From assembly GCF_000702905.1 (NCBI RefSeq), contig NZ_JNKR01000012.1, positions 1 to 64,000 of the forward strand: a stretch of DNA of 64,000 nucleotides, in the 5' to 3' direction. Source of the DNA: Mitsuokella jalaludinii DSM 13811 (lineage in GTDB: Bacteria > Bacillota > Negativicutes > Selenomonadales > Selenomonadaceae). This document shows, piece by piece, positions 15,391 through 23,967 of this stretch; positions within the stretch are counted from its first letter, which is position 1; each line of letters opens with the position of its first letter. The translations under genes were made by a program, and so were the position numbers. The notes below the pieces were generated by a model. That model searched no databases and had not been told where the DNA came from. It saw only the letters and a list, made by a program, of their open reading frames with translations.

Positions 15391-16762
15391 ATTGGCCGTG
15401 ACGCAAGCGCTCCAGTGCCAGGCGGTAGATGTAGCTGGCATTCCTGCCTGTGGTCTTGTGGTGGGCAAGGTCGGCAGCGTGGACGATGCTGTACTGGAAG
15501 TTGACGGTGACAGGATTGCCGTCAATCTGGTGGATGGCCTGCAGGTGGCTCTGTATGGTGTGCGCGAGAAGTTCCGAATCCATGGCATCCTTCTGGCTGT
15601 TCTCGCGGCGCAGGATGGCAAACATCGCGTGCTGGACGCGCGCGATGACGGAGTCCTTCCCGACGAGGTCGCGCAGGATGGATGCCTCTTTGCGGATGAG
15701 CGCGCGCAGCAGAGGCGAGCCGTATGACCGCTGGATCCGCTCATCGAAGCGGCTCTCCAGGAGGATGAGGGTATAGGGCTGATTATCGATGGCATACGCC
15801 TCCTGATACTGGAGCAGGTCGCCGAGGAAGCCCTGGCGGTTGTGCAGGCCTGTGATCGGGTCTTCGTAGGGCGAGGGGAGGTTCTGGTGGAGTTTGCGGT
15901 ACATGTCATCGGCCTCAAAGAAGATACCCATGAGGCCGATGATCACGCCATCCCGGTAGAGCGGCCACTTGTAGCAGGTGATGTGGCGCAGGACGCCGTG
16001 AATGATGCAGTCGCCCGCGACGTTCTCGATGACACGGCCCTTCTGGATGACCTCGAGCTCATCGAGGCGGTACGAATTGTTGTCGAGATGCCAGTTCATA
16101 TCCTCATCCGTCTTGCCGAGGATCTCCTGATCCGTGCGAAAGCCGTAGAACTTCAAAAAGGCATCCGTCGCGCCGAGGAAGCGGCGCTCGCGGTCCTTCC
16201 AGAAATAACAGAACTTCGTATGGTGCACGAAGCTCTGCCAGAGCAAGGCGTCAAGAGAAGGATGATGCGCCTCATGGCTGCCGGAAGGGGCGATCGGCGC
16301 GTGGATGCTCTTGGTCGCCGTCAGCAGGAGCGGCGCCTCTTCTTCCCTCCCGTTGTTGAGCAGGATGACGACGCATTCCTGCCAGACATAATTGCCCTGT
16401 TTGTCACGCATGCGGAAGCAGTGCTCCAGTCGCCCGTAGGGGCTCTTCTGGATGCGCTCTACGATCGTATCGGGATTGAAGAAGGCCAGATAGCCCTCCT
16501 GGTCCTCTTCGTAGATGTACGCACGGCTGACACTCTGCAAGATTTCGTGGAAATCGCCTGTCTGCGCAGCCTGTTCCAATTGGAACAGAGAATCGTGAAC
16601 GTAGAGGGGTTCGACCTTATGGTGCTTGAGATCCACGAGGTTGATGTACTCGAACATGGTGTAGAGATAGCGCAGGTTGTCGTCGAGCTTGCCCCGCTGC
16701 AGATTCGCGGCGCTCTTCGAGATGTTCTCCAGCTCGGAGTGGATGAGCACATGCTGGTTCAT
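15389..16762 (-). CDS. C-terminal part of split PAS-EAL-PAS-GGDEF protein
   Basis: A 457-aa frame matching residues ~500-959 of the neighbouring paralogue (18471-21350). It contains two or more PAS-like regions (for example FCYFWKDRERRFLGATDAFL and LRHITCYKWPLYRDG) and a degenerate GGDEF domain starting EDPITGLHNRQGF, with the GGDEF loop replaced (VQHAMFAIL). The ATG at 16762 overlaps the stop of the upstream part as ATGA, so coupled translation is possible. The homologous frame is open upstream of this ATG as far as the frameshift near 16880, so the natural gene is 15389-18264 with one base missing. No cyclase activity is expected. Confidence 0.75.
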   Translation of the reverse strand: MNQHVLIHSELENISKSAANLQRGKLDDNLRYLYTMFEYINLVDLKHHKVEPLYVHDSLFQLEQAAQTGDFHEILQSVSRAYIYEEDQEGYLAFFNPDTIVERIQKSPYGRLEHCFRMRDKQGNYVWQECVVILLNNGREEEAPLLLTATKSIHAPIAPSGSHEAHHPSLDALLWQSFVHHTKFCYFWKDRERRFLGATDAFLKFYGFRTDQEILGKTDEDMNWHLDNNSYRLDELEVIQKGRVIENVAGDCIIHGVLRHITCYKWPLYRDGVIIGLMGIFFEADDMYRKLHQNLPSPYEDPITGLHNRQGFLGDLLQYQEAYAIDNQPYTLILLESRFDERIQRSYGSPLLRALIRKEASILRDLVGKDSVIARVQHAMFAILRRENSQKDAMDSELLAHTIQSHLQAIHQIDGNPVTVNFQYSIVHAADLAHHKTTGRNASYIYRLALERLRHGQ

Positions 16763-18264
16763 CTCACAGACGATGCGCAGGCGGATGTTGACGTAGTCCC
16801 CGTTCTCGACGTAGCAGAACGATTCGGGCCTGCCGCTCTGGCGTGACTGGTCGATGAACTCCCGAAACGTGTGGGCAAAGTCGGACGGTTGAACATATCT
16901 TCGACATCCTGGCAGGAATAGCCCAGTGCGTGGAGCTGCTGCCGGTAGGGCTTGTTGACGTAAAGGAAATGGAGATACCCGTCCTTGTGCAGGTCAAAGA
17001 GCGCACTCGTCCGGTCGGTCTGCCGGATGGCCATGCTGGCCGTATCATAATAGTGGCACCACTTGCGCGGTTCAGTGCGGCGGGCGTCGGCCTCTATGTG
17101 GGCCAGCGTGCCGACTAGCGGCTGCGGTTTGCCGTAGAGATAGCCCTGCTGGCGGCCGCAGCCGATCGAGGCAAGGAATTCGGCATGCTCCTGTGTCTCG
17201 ACGCCTTCGGCAAGCGTCTTGATGCCGAGCTCCTTGGCCATGTCGATGACCGAGCAGATGATGTCGCGCGACTTCTCCGTGAAGCTGCGCAAGAAGCCCA
17301 TGTCGAGCTTGATGAGGTCGACCGTGTAGTCTTTAAGGATGTTCAGCGAGGAATAGCCGCTGCCAAAATCGTCGAGCCAGATCTCATAGCCCTCGTTCCG
17401 CAGGCGGTCGACGGCCTGGTGGACGGCGTCGTCATTCTCGGCGAGCGCGCTCTCCGTGATCTCGACATGCAGGTAGTCGCGCGGAATCTGATATTTGATG
17501 CGCGTCTTTTCGACGAGAGAGAAGATGTCGACGGCGCTGAAGTCATAACGCGACAGATTGAATGAGACGGGTGTGACCGGCAGATCGTGGTTGAAGCGCT
17601 GGCGCAGCATGCGGCAGACCTCCTCGAGCACATAGGCGTCGAGCTGGTGGATCAGGCGCACCTGTTCCAGGACCGGGATGAAGGACGCCGGGGAGAGAAA
17701 GCCAATCTGCGGATCGACCCAGCGAGCCAGGGCCTCCATGCCGCAGAGCTCGCCCGTCAATGTGCGGATGACCGGCTGATAGTAGACCTGGATCCAGTGG
17801 TTGTCGATGGCCTCTTGGAGATGGCCGACAATATAGTCGCGGATATCGCGGTCGATGACCTGCCCTGGCTGCGGGACGTCGATCTCCTGCAACGTGCAGT
17901 AGAGCACATTGCCATACGCCTGCGTATGGACGAGATGCCCCGCGAAATCCGCATAGCGGATGCGGCTCGTGCGCGTGAAGAGATGCCCCTGGATGTGCGA
18001 GAAGCGGCCGTGTCGCTCCAGGAGCGCATGGCTGACCTCCTGCTCGACGCGAGCGCGGTCGTCCAGCGCAATGAAGTTCGGCGCTTTTCCTTCGATATGG
18101 CGGTAGAGCTCTTCGTAGCTGCGGCAGTCATACACCCGCATCATCTCATCATTGGCGTAAAGCAGCTCATACGGCTTTTCTGCTCGTGCGATGAAAAAAC
18201 AACAAGGCAGATTCTCCGCAATGCCGGGGAATCCGCTCAGATCTTTCCGTTCATAATCCATCAT
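16759..18264 (-). CDS. N-terminal part of split protein: PAS-EAL c-di-GMP phosphodiesterase
   Basis: A 501-aa frame. Residues ~1-130 form a PAS-like domain (YELLYANDEMMRVYDCRSYEE) and ~165-410 an intact EAL domain: MEALARW, NLSRYDF, EITESA, DDFGSGYSS, IKLDMGFL, TLAEGVET and QGYLYGKP. After DVEDMFNR the frame departs from its paralogue and runs ~45 unrelated residues to a stop. Removing the shift (one base missing near CCGAC at ~16880) restores TFREFIDQSRQSGRP and the rest of the protein. The EAL part may still work as a stand-alone phosphodiesterase. GAGGA precedes the start; a second ATG follows at once. Confidence 0.8.
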   Translation of the reverse strand: MMDYERKDLSGFPGIAENLPCCFFIARAEKPYELLYANDEMMRVYDCRSYEELYRHIEGKAPNFIALDDRARVEQEVSHALLERHGRFSHIQGHLFTRTSRIRYADFAGHLVHTQAYGNVLYCTLQEIDVPQPGQVIDRDIRDYIVGHLQEAIDNHWIQVYYQPVIRTLTGELCGMEALARWVDPQIGFLSPASFIPVLEQVRLIHQLDAYVLEEVCRMLRQRFNHDLPVTPVSFNLSRYDFSAVDIFSLVEKTRIKYQIPRDYLHVEITESALAENDDAVHQAVDRLRNEGYEIWLDDFGSGYSSLNILKDYTVDLIKLDMGFLRSFTEKSRDIICSVIDMAKELGIKTLAEGVETQEHAEFLASIGCGRQQGYLYGKPQPLVGTLAHIEADARRTEPRKWCHYYDTASMAIRQTDRTSALFDLHKDGYLHFLYVNKPYRQQLHALGYSCQDVEDMFNRPTLPTRFGSSSTSHARAAGPNRSATSRTGTTSTSACASSVR

Positions 18265-18411
18265 GCATTCCTCTTGCTGAACATAGGTGATTCACCAGAC
18301 AATGTCATTGTCTATTATGACGTCTATTATAGCAACTCTCTCTTAGAGAACCAAGATAAGCCCTCCTCTTTTCGCCACCCAGATGAATCAGAAAATGCGG
18401 CATTCTCATCA

Positions 18412-18452
18412 CAAAAAATGATTCCTGCCAGCGCATGGAGCAGGCAGAAATC
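18412..18452 (-). terminator. Terminator of the 959-aa EAL protein gene
   Basis: On the minus strand GATTTCTGCC pairs with GGCAGGAATC and is followed by ATTTTTTG. Confidence 0.8.
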
Positions 18453-18470
18453 ATCTTGTTGCCGGGACGG

Positions 18471-21350
18471 TCATGCCTTGTGGCGCAGCCGCTCGCTGGC
18501 GAGGCGGTAGATGTAGCTGACATTGCCGTCGGCGGTCTTGTGGATGGCAGGATCGGTCGCGTGGACGATGCTGTAGCGGAAGGTGATGGTGACAGGATTG
18601 CCGTCAAGCTGGTGGATGGACTGCAGGCGCTGCTGGAGGTCGCGCGCGATGGCCTCGGAGGCGGTGCAGTCCTCAGAGCTTGTCTCGCGGCGCAGGATGG
18701 CGAAAGTCGTGTGCCGGAGGCGCGAGATGACGGTATCCTTTCCCGCATGTGTGCGCAGGATGTCCGCCTCCTGGCGGATGAGCGCGCGCAGGAAGGAAGG
18801 GCCATACGTCTTCTGGATCTGCTCGTCGAAGCAGCTCTCTAGGAGGATCAGCGCGTAGGGCTGCTGGTCGACCGCATACGCTTCCTGGTAGCTGATCAGA
18901 TCGCCGAGAAAGCCCTGGCGGTTGTGCAGCCCTGTGACAGGATCCTCATAGGGAGAGACGAGGCTCTGGTTGATCTTGCTAGAGAGATCCTCCGCCTCGA
19001 AAAAGACGCCCAAGAGGCCGATGATCTCGCCCTCGCGGTAGAGGGGCCACTTGTAGCAGGTGATGTGGCGCAGGACGCCCCGGATGATGCACGTTCCCTT
19101 CACATTCTCGACAGGCTTGCCCGTTTGCAGGAGCGCGATCTCGTCGAGGCGGTAGGTGTCGTTGTCGAGATGCCAGTTCATCTCCTCGTCCGTCTTGCCG
19201 AGGATATCGGCCTCGGAGTTGAAGCCGTAGAACTTCAGGAATGCCTTTGTCGCGCCGAGGAAGCGGAGGTCCTTGTCTTTCCAGAAGTAGCAGAACCGCG
19301 TGTGATGCATGAGACTCTGCCAGAGCAGGGTGTCGAGCGTGCTCTGCTCTGGTGTGCGGGACTCCGTCAGGAGGACTTGCTCTTCGATGGTCTTTTCGGC
19401 CGTCAGCATGAGTGGGGTATGACCGCTTCTTTCCGTCAGGCCTTTCTGGAGCAGGACAGCCACGCACTCCCGCCAGTGGTAATTGCCGTGCGGATCGCGC
19501 ACGCGGCAACAATGTGCGATGCGGCTGTAGCGGCTCTTCTGGATGCGCGCGACGGCGGTGTCCGGATTGCAGAAATCCAGATAGCCCTGCCGGTCGGGTT
19601 CGTAGACATATTCCTGGGCGAACGACTGCAGATACCTGCGGATGCCGTGGACCGTCTCACGCGTAGGCGCATCGTGGACGTATATCGGCTCAATCGTATC
19701 ACGCTGGAAATCGACGAGAGAGATGTTCTCGAACATCGTGTAGAGATAGCGCAGGTTGTTGTCGAGCTTGACGAGCTGCTCGCCCGCATCGCTCCGGGAG
19801 ATGTTCTCGAATCCCGTGTGGATGAGGAGATGATGGTTCATCTCGCAGATGACGCGCAGGCGGATGCGGATGTAGTCCCCGCCGTCAATGTAACAGAACG
19901 ACTCCGGTGAGCCGGACTGGAGCGAGCGGCTGACATAGTGCCGGAACGTGGCAGAGATCTCGGGACGTGCCTTATGATTGAGAAATCCCTCGACATCCCG
20001 GCAGCGATAGCCGAGTGCATGGAGCTGTTCCCGGTAAACCCGGTTGGTGTAGAGGTAGTGGAGATATCCGTCCTCATGCAGGTCGAAGAGTGAACTCGCC
20101 TGGTTCGTCTCGCGGATGGCCATGCTTGCGACATCGTAATAGTGGCACCACTTGCGCAGCTCGATCTCCCGCCCCTCTGCCTCGATATGCGCGAGCGTTC
20201 CCACGAGCGGCTGCGGCTTGCCGTAGTAGTAGCCCTGCTGTCGCCCGCAGCCAATCGAAGCGAGGAACTCAGCATGCTCCTGCGTCTCGACGCCCTCGGC
20301 AAGTGTCTTGATGCCGAGTTCCTTGGCCATGTCGATGACCGAGCGGATGATGTCGCGCGACTTCTCCGTGAAGCTGCGCAAAAAGCCCATGTCGAGCTTG
20401 ATGAGGTCGACCGTGTAGTCCTTGAGGATGTTCAGCGAAGAGTAGCCGCTGCCGAAATCGTCGAGCCAGATCTCATAGCCCTCGTCCCGCAGGCGGTCGA
20501 CAGCCCGGTGGACGGCGTCGTCATTCTCGGCGAGCGCGCTCTCCGTGATCTCGACATGCAGGGCATCACGCGGAATCTGGTACGCGGCGCGCGTCTTTTC
20601 TACAAGGTGAAAGACATCGACCATATCGAAATCGTAGCGTGAGAGATTGAACGAGACCGGTGTGATCGGCAGGTCGTGGTTGAGCCGCTGGCGCAGCATG
20701 TGGCAGACCTCCTCGAGCACATAGGCGTCGAGCTGGTGGATCAGGCGCACCTGTTCCAAGACCGGGATGAAGGACGCCGGTGAGAGGAAGCCGATCTGCG
20801 GGTCGACCCAGCGGGCCAGGGCCTCCATGCCGCAGAGTTCCCCGGTCAGCGTGCGGATGACCGGCTGGTAGTAGACCTGGATCCAGTGATTCTCGATGGC
20901 CTCATCGAGGTGGCTGATGACATAATCGCGGATGTCGCGGTCCACCGTGACGCCCGGCAGCGGGATATCGATTTCTTGCAGCGTGCAATAACAGACCTTG
21001 CCATGCGCCTGCGTCTCGACGATGCGCCCCGAGACGTCCGCATAGCGGATGCGGCTCGTGCGCGTGAAGAGATGGCCGCGGGCATGGTCGAAGCGGTCAT
21101 TTCTCTCGGCCAGTTCATGCACAATTTCCTGCTTCACGCGCGCACGGTCATCCATCGCGATGACATGGAAGGCATCGCCATCGACATGTCGGTAAAGCTC
21201 ATCAAAGTCGCGGCAGTCAAACAGCCGCAGCATTTCCTCATTGGCATAGAGCAGCTCATACGGCTCCTCCGCCTGCGTGATGTAGAAACAACACGACAGG
21301 TTCTCTACCACTCCTGGGAAGTCGCCCAGGTTTTTCATTTCCTGTTTCAT
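18471..21350 (-). CDS. PAS-EAL-PAS-degenerate GGDEF c-di-GMP phosphodiesterase
   Basis: A 959-aa soluble protein. Order: PAS (~1-125, YELLYANEEMLRLFDC), EAL (~160-410) with MEALARW, NLSRYDF, EITESA, DDFGSGYSS, IKLDMGFL, TLAEGVET and QGYYYGKP, then several PAS-like segments (~420-790, including FCYFWKDKDLRFLGATKAFL), and a C-terminal degenerate GGDEF domain (~800-950, VTGLHNRQGF but no GGDEF loop). It should hydrolyse c-di-GMP; the PAS segments would sense a cofactor or ligand. It is the intact paralogue of 15389-18264 in tandem, and both have a TATAATAGACGT promoter core. The start has GAGAGGAACGCATA before it and a ~185-base leader with two hairpins. Confidence 0.9.
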   Translation of the reverse strand: MKQEMKNLGDFPGVVENLSCCFYITQAEEPYELLYANEEMLRLFDCRDFDELYRHVDGDAFHVIAMDDRARVKQEIVHELAERNDRFDHARGHLFTRTSRIRYADVSGRIVETQAHGKVCYCTLQEIDIPLPGVTVDRDIRDYVISHLDEAIENHWIQVYYQPVIRTLTGELCGMEALARWVDPQIGFLSPASFIPVLEQVRLIHQLDAYVLEEVCHMLRQRLNHDLPITPVSFNLSRYDFDMVDVFHLVEKTRAAYQIPRDALHVEITESALAENDDAVHRAVDRLRDEGYEIWLDDFGSGYSSLNILKDYTVDLIKLDMGFLRSFTEKSRDIIRSVIDMAKELGIKTLAEGVETQEHAEFLASIGCGRQQGYYYGKPQPLVGTLAHIEAEGREIELRKWCHYYDVASMAIRETNQASSLFDLHEDGYLHYLYTNRVYREQLHALGYRCRDVEGFLNHKARPEISATFRHYVSRSLQSGSPESFCYIDGGDYIRIRLRVICEMNHHLLIHTGFENISRSDAGEQLVKLDNNLRYLYTMFENISLVDFQRDTIEPIYVHDAPTRETVHGIRRYLQSFAQEYVYEPDRQGYLDFCNPDTAVARIQKSRYSRIAHCCRVRDPHGNYHWRECVAVLLQKGLTERSGHTPLMLTAEKTIEEQVLLTESRTPEQSTLDTLLWQSLMHHTRFCYFWKDKDLRFLGATKAFLKFYGFNSEADILGKTDEEMNWHLDNDTYRLDEIALLQTGKPVENVKGTCIIRGVLRHITCYKWPLYREGEIIGLLGVFFEAEDLSSKINQSLVSPYEDPVTGLHNRQGFLGDLISYQEAYAVDQQPYALILLESCFDEQIQKTYGPSFLRALIRQEADILRTHAGKDTVISRLRHTTFAILRRETSSEDCTASEAIARDLQQRLQSIHQLDGNPVTITFRYSIVHATDPAIHKTADGNVSYIYRLASERLRHKA

Positions 21351-21545
21351 TATGCGTTCCTCTCACGAAAAATCATTTTGTTCTTGCTCGCGGGATTCGT
21401 CGTTCAAGGAAAACGTCCAATTCTAGACGTTTTGAGCTGTGCGCAGCTGCATCCCGTTGGTCGTGGATGGAGACTCCACCAGCAAGAGTCCCATTCCTGT
21501 AGACGATTACACGAATTATTCTTTCTACGTCTATTATACAAGTAC
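21351..21545 (-). promoter_or_regulatory. Promoter core and hairpin-rich leader of the 959-aa EAL gene
   Basis: On the minus strand TATAATAGACGT at the upstream end marks a -10 region, and the same string occurs before the split paralogue. The ~185-base leader can fold GGGACTC/GAGTCTCC and AAAACGTC/GGACGTTTT hairpins, the second only 60-70 bases before the start codon. No c-di-GMP-I or -II aptamer consensus was recognised. Confidence 0.4.
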
Positions 21546-21611
21546 ACGCCCGAAAAGAGAAGATGTTGTTTTCAGCTGTAACCATGCGCTCTATGTCAGA
21601 TTCGGATCGAT

Positions 21612-21653
21612 AAAAAACCAGCCTCCACGGTGATGAGCGGTGAGGCTGGTTTT
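21612..21653 (-). terminator. Terminator of rep gene 2
   Basis: AACCAGCCTC / GAGGCTGGTT stem followed on the minus strand by TTTTTTATC; T-rich on the plus side as well. Confidence 0.8.
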
Positions 21654-21705
21654 GTTTTGTGCTCGTATCTAGCTTTTGTTTGCAGTATCGAAAGTACGAT
21701 GGCAT

Positions 21706-23094
21706 TCATTCAAAAAGCGAGCTGCTGTTCACTGATACCGGGATCTCGCCTGCCATCATCTTTCCGAGTACGACCTGTGTCAGCAGGCGGTATTCACGAT
21801 ACGTCTTCTTGCGCGAGCAGGCATGTTCGCGGTTGAAGCCCCTGCGGCCTGCGAGGTAGTCGAGCTGGGAAGCATGGCGCTTCATGAAGGCGAGGAGATC
21901 GGACAGTGTCATAGCGGCGACGTACTCCTTGGCATGTTTCAGATAATAATCCGCGCGGTCCTGGTTGTCCTCTTGTTCCTTAGCCTCACGCATACGCTCC
22001 TCGAGCTGCTTATTCTCGATGCGAGCCATGCCCTTCTTTAGGGCTGTTTTCCCCTGGTGCGAGGCTCCAGCCCAGTCCTGCTTGACTGCGGTGATGAAGT
22101 AACGTCCGTAAGTATCCGGCCCCTTCTTCTTGCCCATGCGCGCATCTTTGGTGATACGATCAAAGACGAGGTGGAAGTTGCTGACGATGCAGGCTTCTGA
22201 GATTCCGTCAAAGCTGTCCTTGATGTAGCTGGGCTCAAAGCCCTCGTCACAGGCCATGCTGAAGAGGACAAGAATGCGCTCACTGAACTTTTCCCGCAGC
22301 TGTTTGACGAGTGCAGGCGCGAGATTTGGGAAGTACGTGTCTCCAATCGGCGTCTTGGTAAAGCCGAAGACGATGGTTGTGGCCTTGCGTCCTGGGCCAC
22401 CGTCGTCATCGATGAAGAAGTCCTTGTACTTTGTATGGCATCGAATTTCCTCGATAGAGGGCGTGATTACTCTGCGTTTGAACTCCTTGTAAGAGGATTC
22501 TGGATAGAGTGCAATTTCCCTGCGCAAGCGGTCTACCGAGATTTCATGGATGTTCAGACGACCGAGATTGCGCAGATAGATAAAGAGGCGCATCGATACG
22601 ATGGTATCTAGGGCTAAGATGTCTTCGATGTCCATCGAGATGTACGTTCCTTCGCGGAGGTTGAAGAGATACTGGTTGAGGCGCGGCGGGATGCTGACTT
22701 CGAGGATGTGCGTTTTGCGGTTGTAGGAGAGCTCTGAGATGAAATTGGCGTGGTAGATATCTTGTTCACCGCTGCCATCTTCTCTCGACCGAAGGTCTAT
22801 ATAGTTCTGAGAGAGCTTGGTGAAGATTTCCGCGACAATCATGCCGCGTGCCTTGGTTGCGTTGATGTTGAGCTTGTCCGCAAATCGGACGGCATCGAAG
22901 GTGTACATCGTGCCCTGCTCCGGTACATGGTGTTCATCCATGGAAGCGATGAAGAGATACCATGCCTTGAGCTGGTTCTTGCTCAGAGCGTACTTTGCCG
23001 TGGCGAATTCCTGTGCGATTGTCATCGGGCCGGTATCTTTCGGGATTAGGAATACCGAGCGATGTACCAAATCCATCTCTTCTTGTGCCGACAT
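21706..23094 (-). CDS. Plasmid replication initiator 2, Rep_3 superfamily
   Basis: A 462-aa initiator. The Rep_3 winged-helix region spans ~25-260: FATAKYALSKNQLKAWYLF, ELSYNRKTHILEVSIPPRLNQ, LDTIVSMRLFIYLRN and SYKEFKRRVITPSIEEI. The C-terminal ~170 residues are charged and coiled. It has little resemblance to Rep 1 beyond the fold, and its eight iterons (23247-23938) have an unrelated sequence. It reads away from the origin and has a ribosome site GAGAGGAGAAC and its own terminator. Co-occurrence with Rep 1 suggests a fused (cointegrate) plasmid or a replicon with a backup origin. Confidence 0.9.
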   Translation of the reverse strand: MSAQEEMDLVHRSVFLIPKDTGPMTIAQEFATAKYALSKNQLKAWYLFIASMDEHHVPEQGTMYTFDAVRFADKLNINATKARGMIVAEIFTKLSQNYIDLRSREDGSGEQDIYHANFISELSYNRKTHILEVSIPPRLNQYLFNLREGTYISMDIEDILALDTIVSMRLFIYLRNLGRLNIHEISVDRLRREIALYPESSYKEFKRRVITPSIEEIRCHTKYKDFFIDDDGGPGRKATTIVFGFTKTPIGDTYFPNLAPALVKQLREKFSERILVLFSMACDEGFEPSYIKDSFDGISEACIVSNFHLVFDRITKDARMGKKKGPDTYGRYFITAVKQDWAGASHQGKTALKKGMARIENKQLEERMREAKEQEDNQDRADYYLKHAKEYVAAMTLSDLLAFMKRHASQLDYLAGRRGFNREHACSRKKTYREYRLLTQVVLGKMMAGEIPVSVNSSSLFE

Positions 23095-23205
23095 GTGTCG
23101 TTCTCCTCTCGTTTGCGCTTAATGTTCCCATGCTAGGAATATTATACATGGACTAGATGAGAAAAAGAAGGTGAAGCGGCAACTTTCTCCCTTTGCAATC
23201 TGCCT

Positions 23206-23676
23206 ATATACAGTATTATAGTATATTAGTATAGTATAGTAGTGCCAAAGGTGTACCGTTTGGTCGAAGCCGCCAGACCGCATAAAACCTAGATTCTTGC
23301 GAAGATGCCAGATGGAAGAAGTCCGGAAAGGTGTACCGTTTGGTCGAAAGGTGTACCAAACGGTCGAAATGCAAAAATGCCCGCAACCCCTTGGTATTGC
23401 TGGATTCTTGGACCAAAATACAGCAATGAAAGGTGTACCGTTCGGTCGTTGCCGGAAAAAGCAAGTGCAAAAGACTATTCTGACAAATCAGCAACCCCTT
23501 GTAAATCCTCACTTTTTCCTTTGATGAAACATCAAAAATGACAATCGAAAGGTGTACCAAATGGTCGAGGATTTTAGGAAAGGTGTACCGAACGGTCGAG
23601 AAAAGGTGTACCGAATGGTCGATTTGTGCACAGGCAAACAGTAGTTATACACAGGATATCCACAAAATTATCCACA
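23206..23676. other. Plasmid replication origin 2: AT-rich tract, iterons, DnaA boxes
   Basis: An AT-rich stretch (23206-23243) of TATAG/TATA steps is followed by seven direct iterons, consensus AAAGGTGTACCRWWYGGTCG, at 23247, 23327, 23347, 23429, 23548, 23579 and 23602 (each 20 bp); two of them are directly abutting. Three DnaA-box-like sites follow: TTATACACA (23645), ATATCCACA (23656) and TTATCCACA (23668). This is a standard iteron origin beside its rep gene. The four variable central bases (GTTT, AAAC, GTTC, AAAT, GAAC, GAAT) alternate between two patterns. Confidence 0.9.
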
Positions 23677-23700
23677 AAAGGTTCTTCGAGGGAGTGATTC

Positions 23701-23912
23701 TAAACTTATGAAAGAAATGCGGGTGCTATTCAAAGCCCCTGAGAACGCTGGATGGCGGGGAAAATGAACTTGTGAAAGAAATGCGGTCCCGGGCCTGAGC
23801 CCTTAGGCGTATTGGAAAGCGGCATGCATGAACCTATGAAGAAAATGTGGTTGTGCCCTAGGGAACTGGTGCCTGTAAGAGCAGCATGAATAAACCTATG
23901 AAAGAAATGCGG
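23701..23912. repeat. Four 22-bp direct repeats at ~64-bp period beside origin 2
   Basis: Copies at 23701-23722, 23765-23786, 23829-23850 and 23891-23912 share CYTATGAAAGAAATGCGG (third copy diverged) with starts 64, 64 and 62 bases apart. The 42-, 42- and 40-base spacers are unrelated apart from a CCCTnAG-like core. They lie just after the DnaA boxes on a non-coding stretch. A centromere (parS-like) array or second initiator/regulator site is the most likely meaning; no parA/parB or cas gene is in the window. Confidence 0.75.
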
Positions 23913-23918
23913 GTGCCG

Positions 23919-23938
23919 AAAGGTGTACCGAATGGTCG
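23919..23938 (+). promoter_or_regulatory. Solitary iteron copy in front of the MFS gene
   Basis: A perfect member of the origin-2 iteron family (central bases GAAT) lies 298 bases away from the others and 30 bases upstream of the MFS start codon. Confidence 0.7.
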
Positions 23939-23967
23939 TGAAGGAAACGGGAAGGTATGGTGAAGGT

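Noticed and set aside
16764-18842. Long plus-strand ORFs opposite the EAL genes
   Set aside because: They mirror GC-rich minus-strand codons, have no plausible starts and match no family; the minus-strand frames show complete EAL motifs.
21351-21545. c-di-GMP riboswitch in the EAL gene leader
   Set aside because: Neither the GEMM-I nor the GEMM-II conserved strings can be found.
23701-23912. Short CRISPR array
   Set aside because: Repeats are 22 bp with 40-42 bp spacers, one repeat has three changes, and there are no cas genes; its position beside iterons and DnaA boxes favours a plasmid maintenance site.
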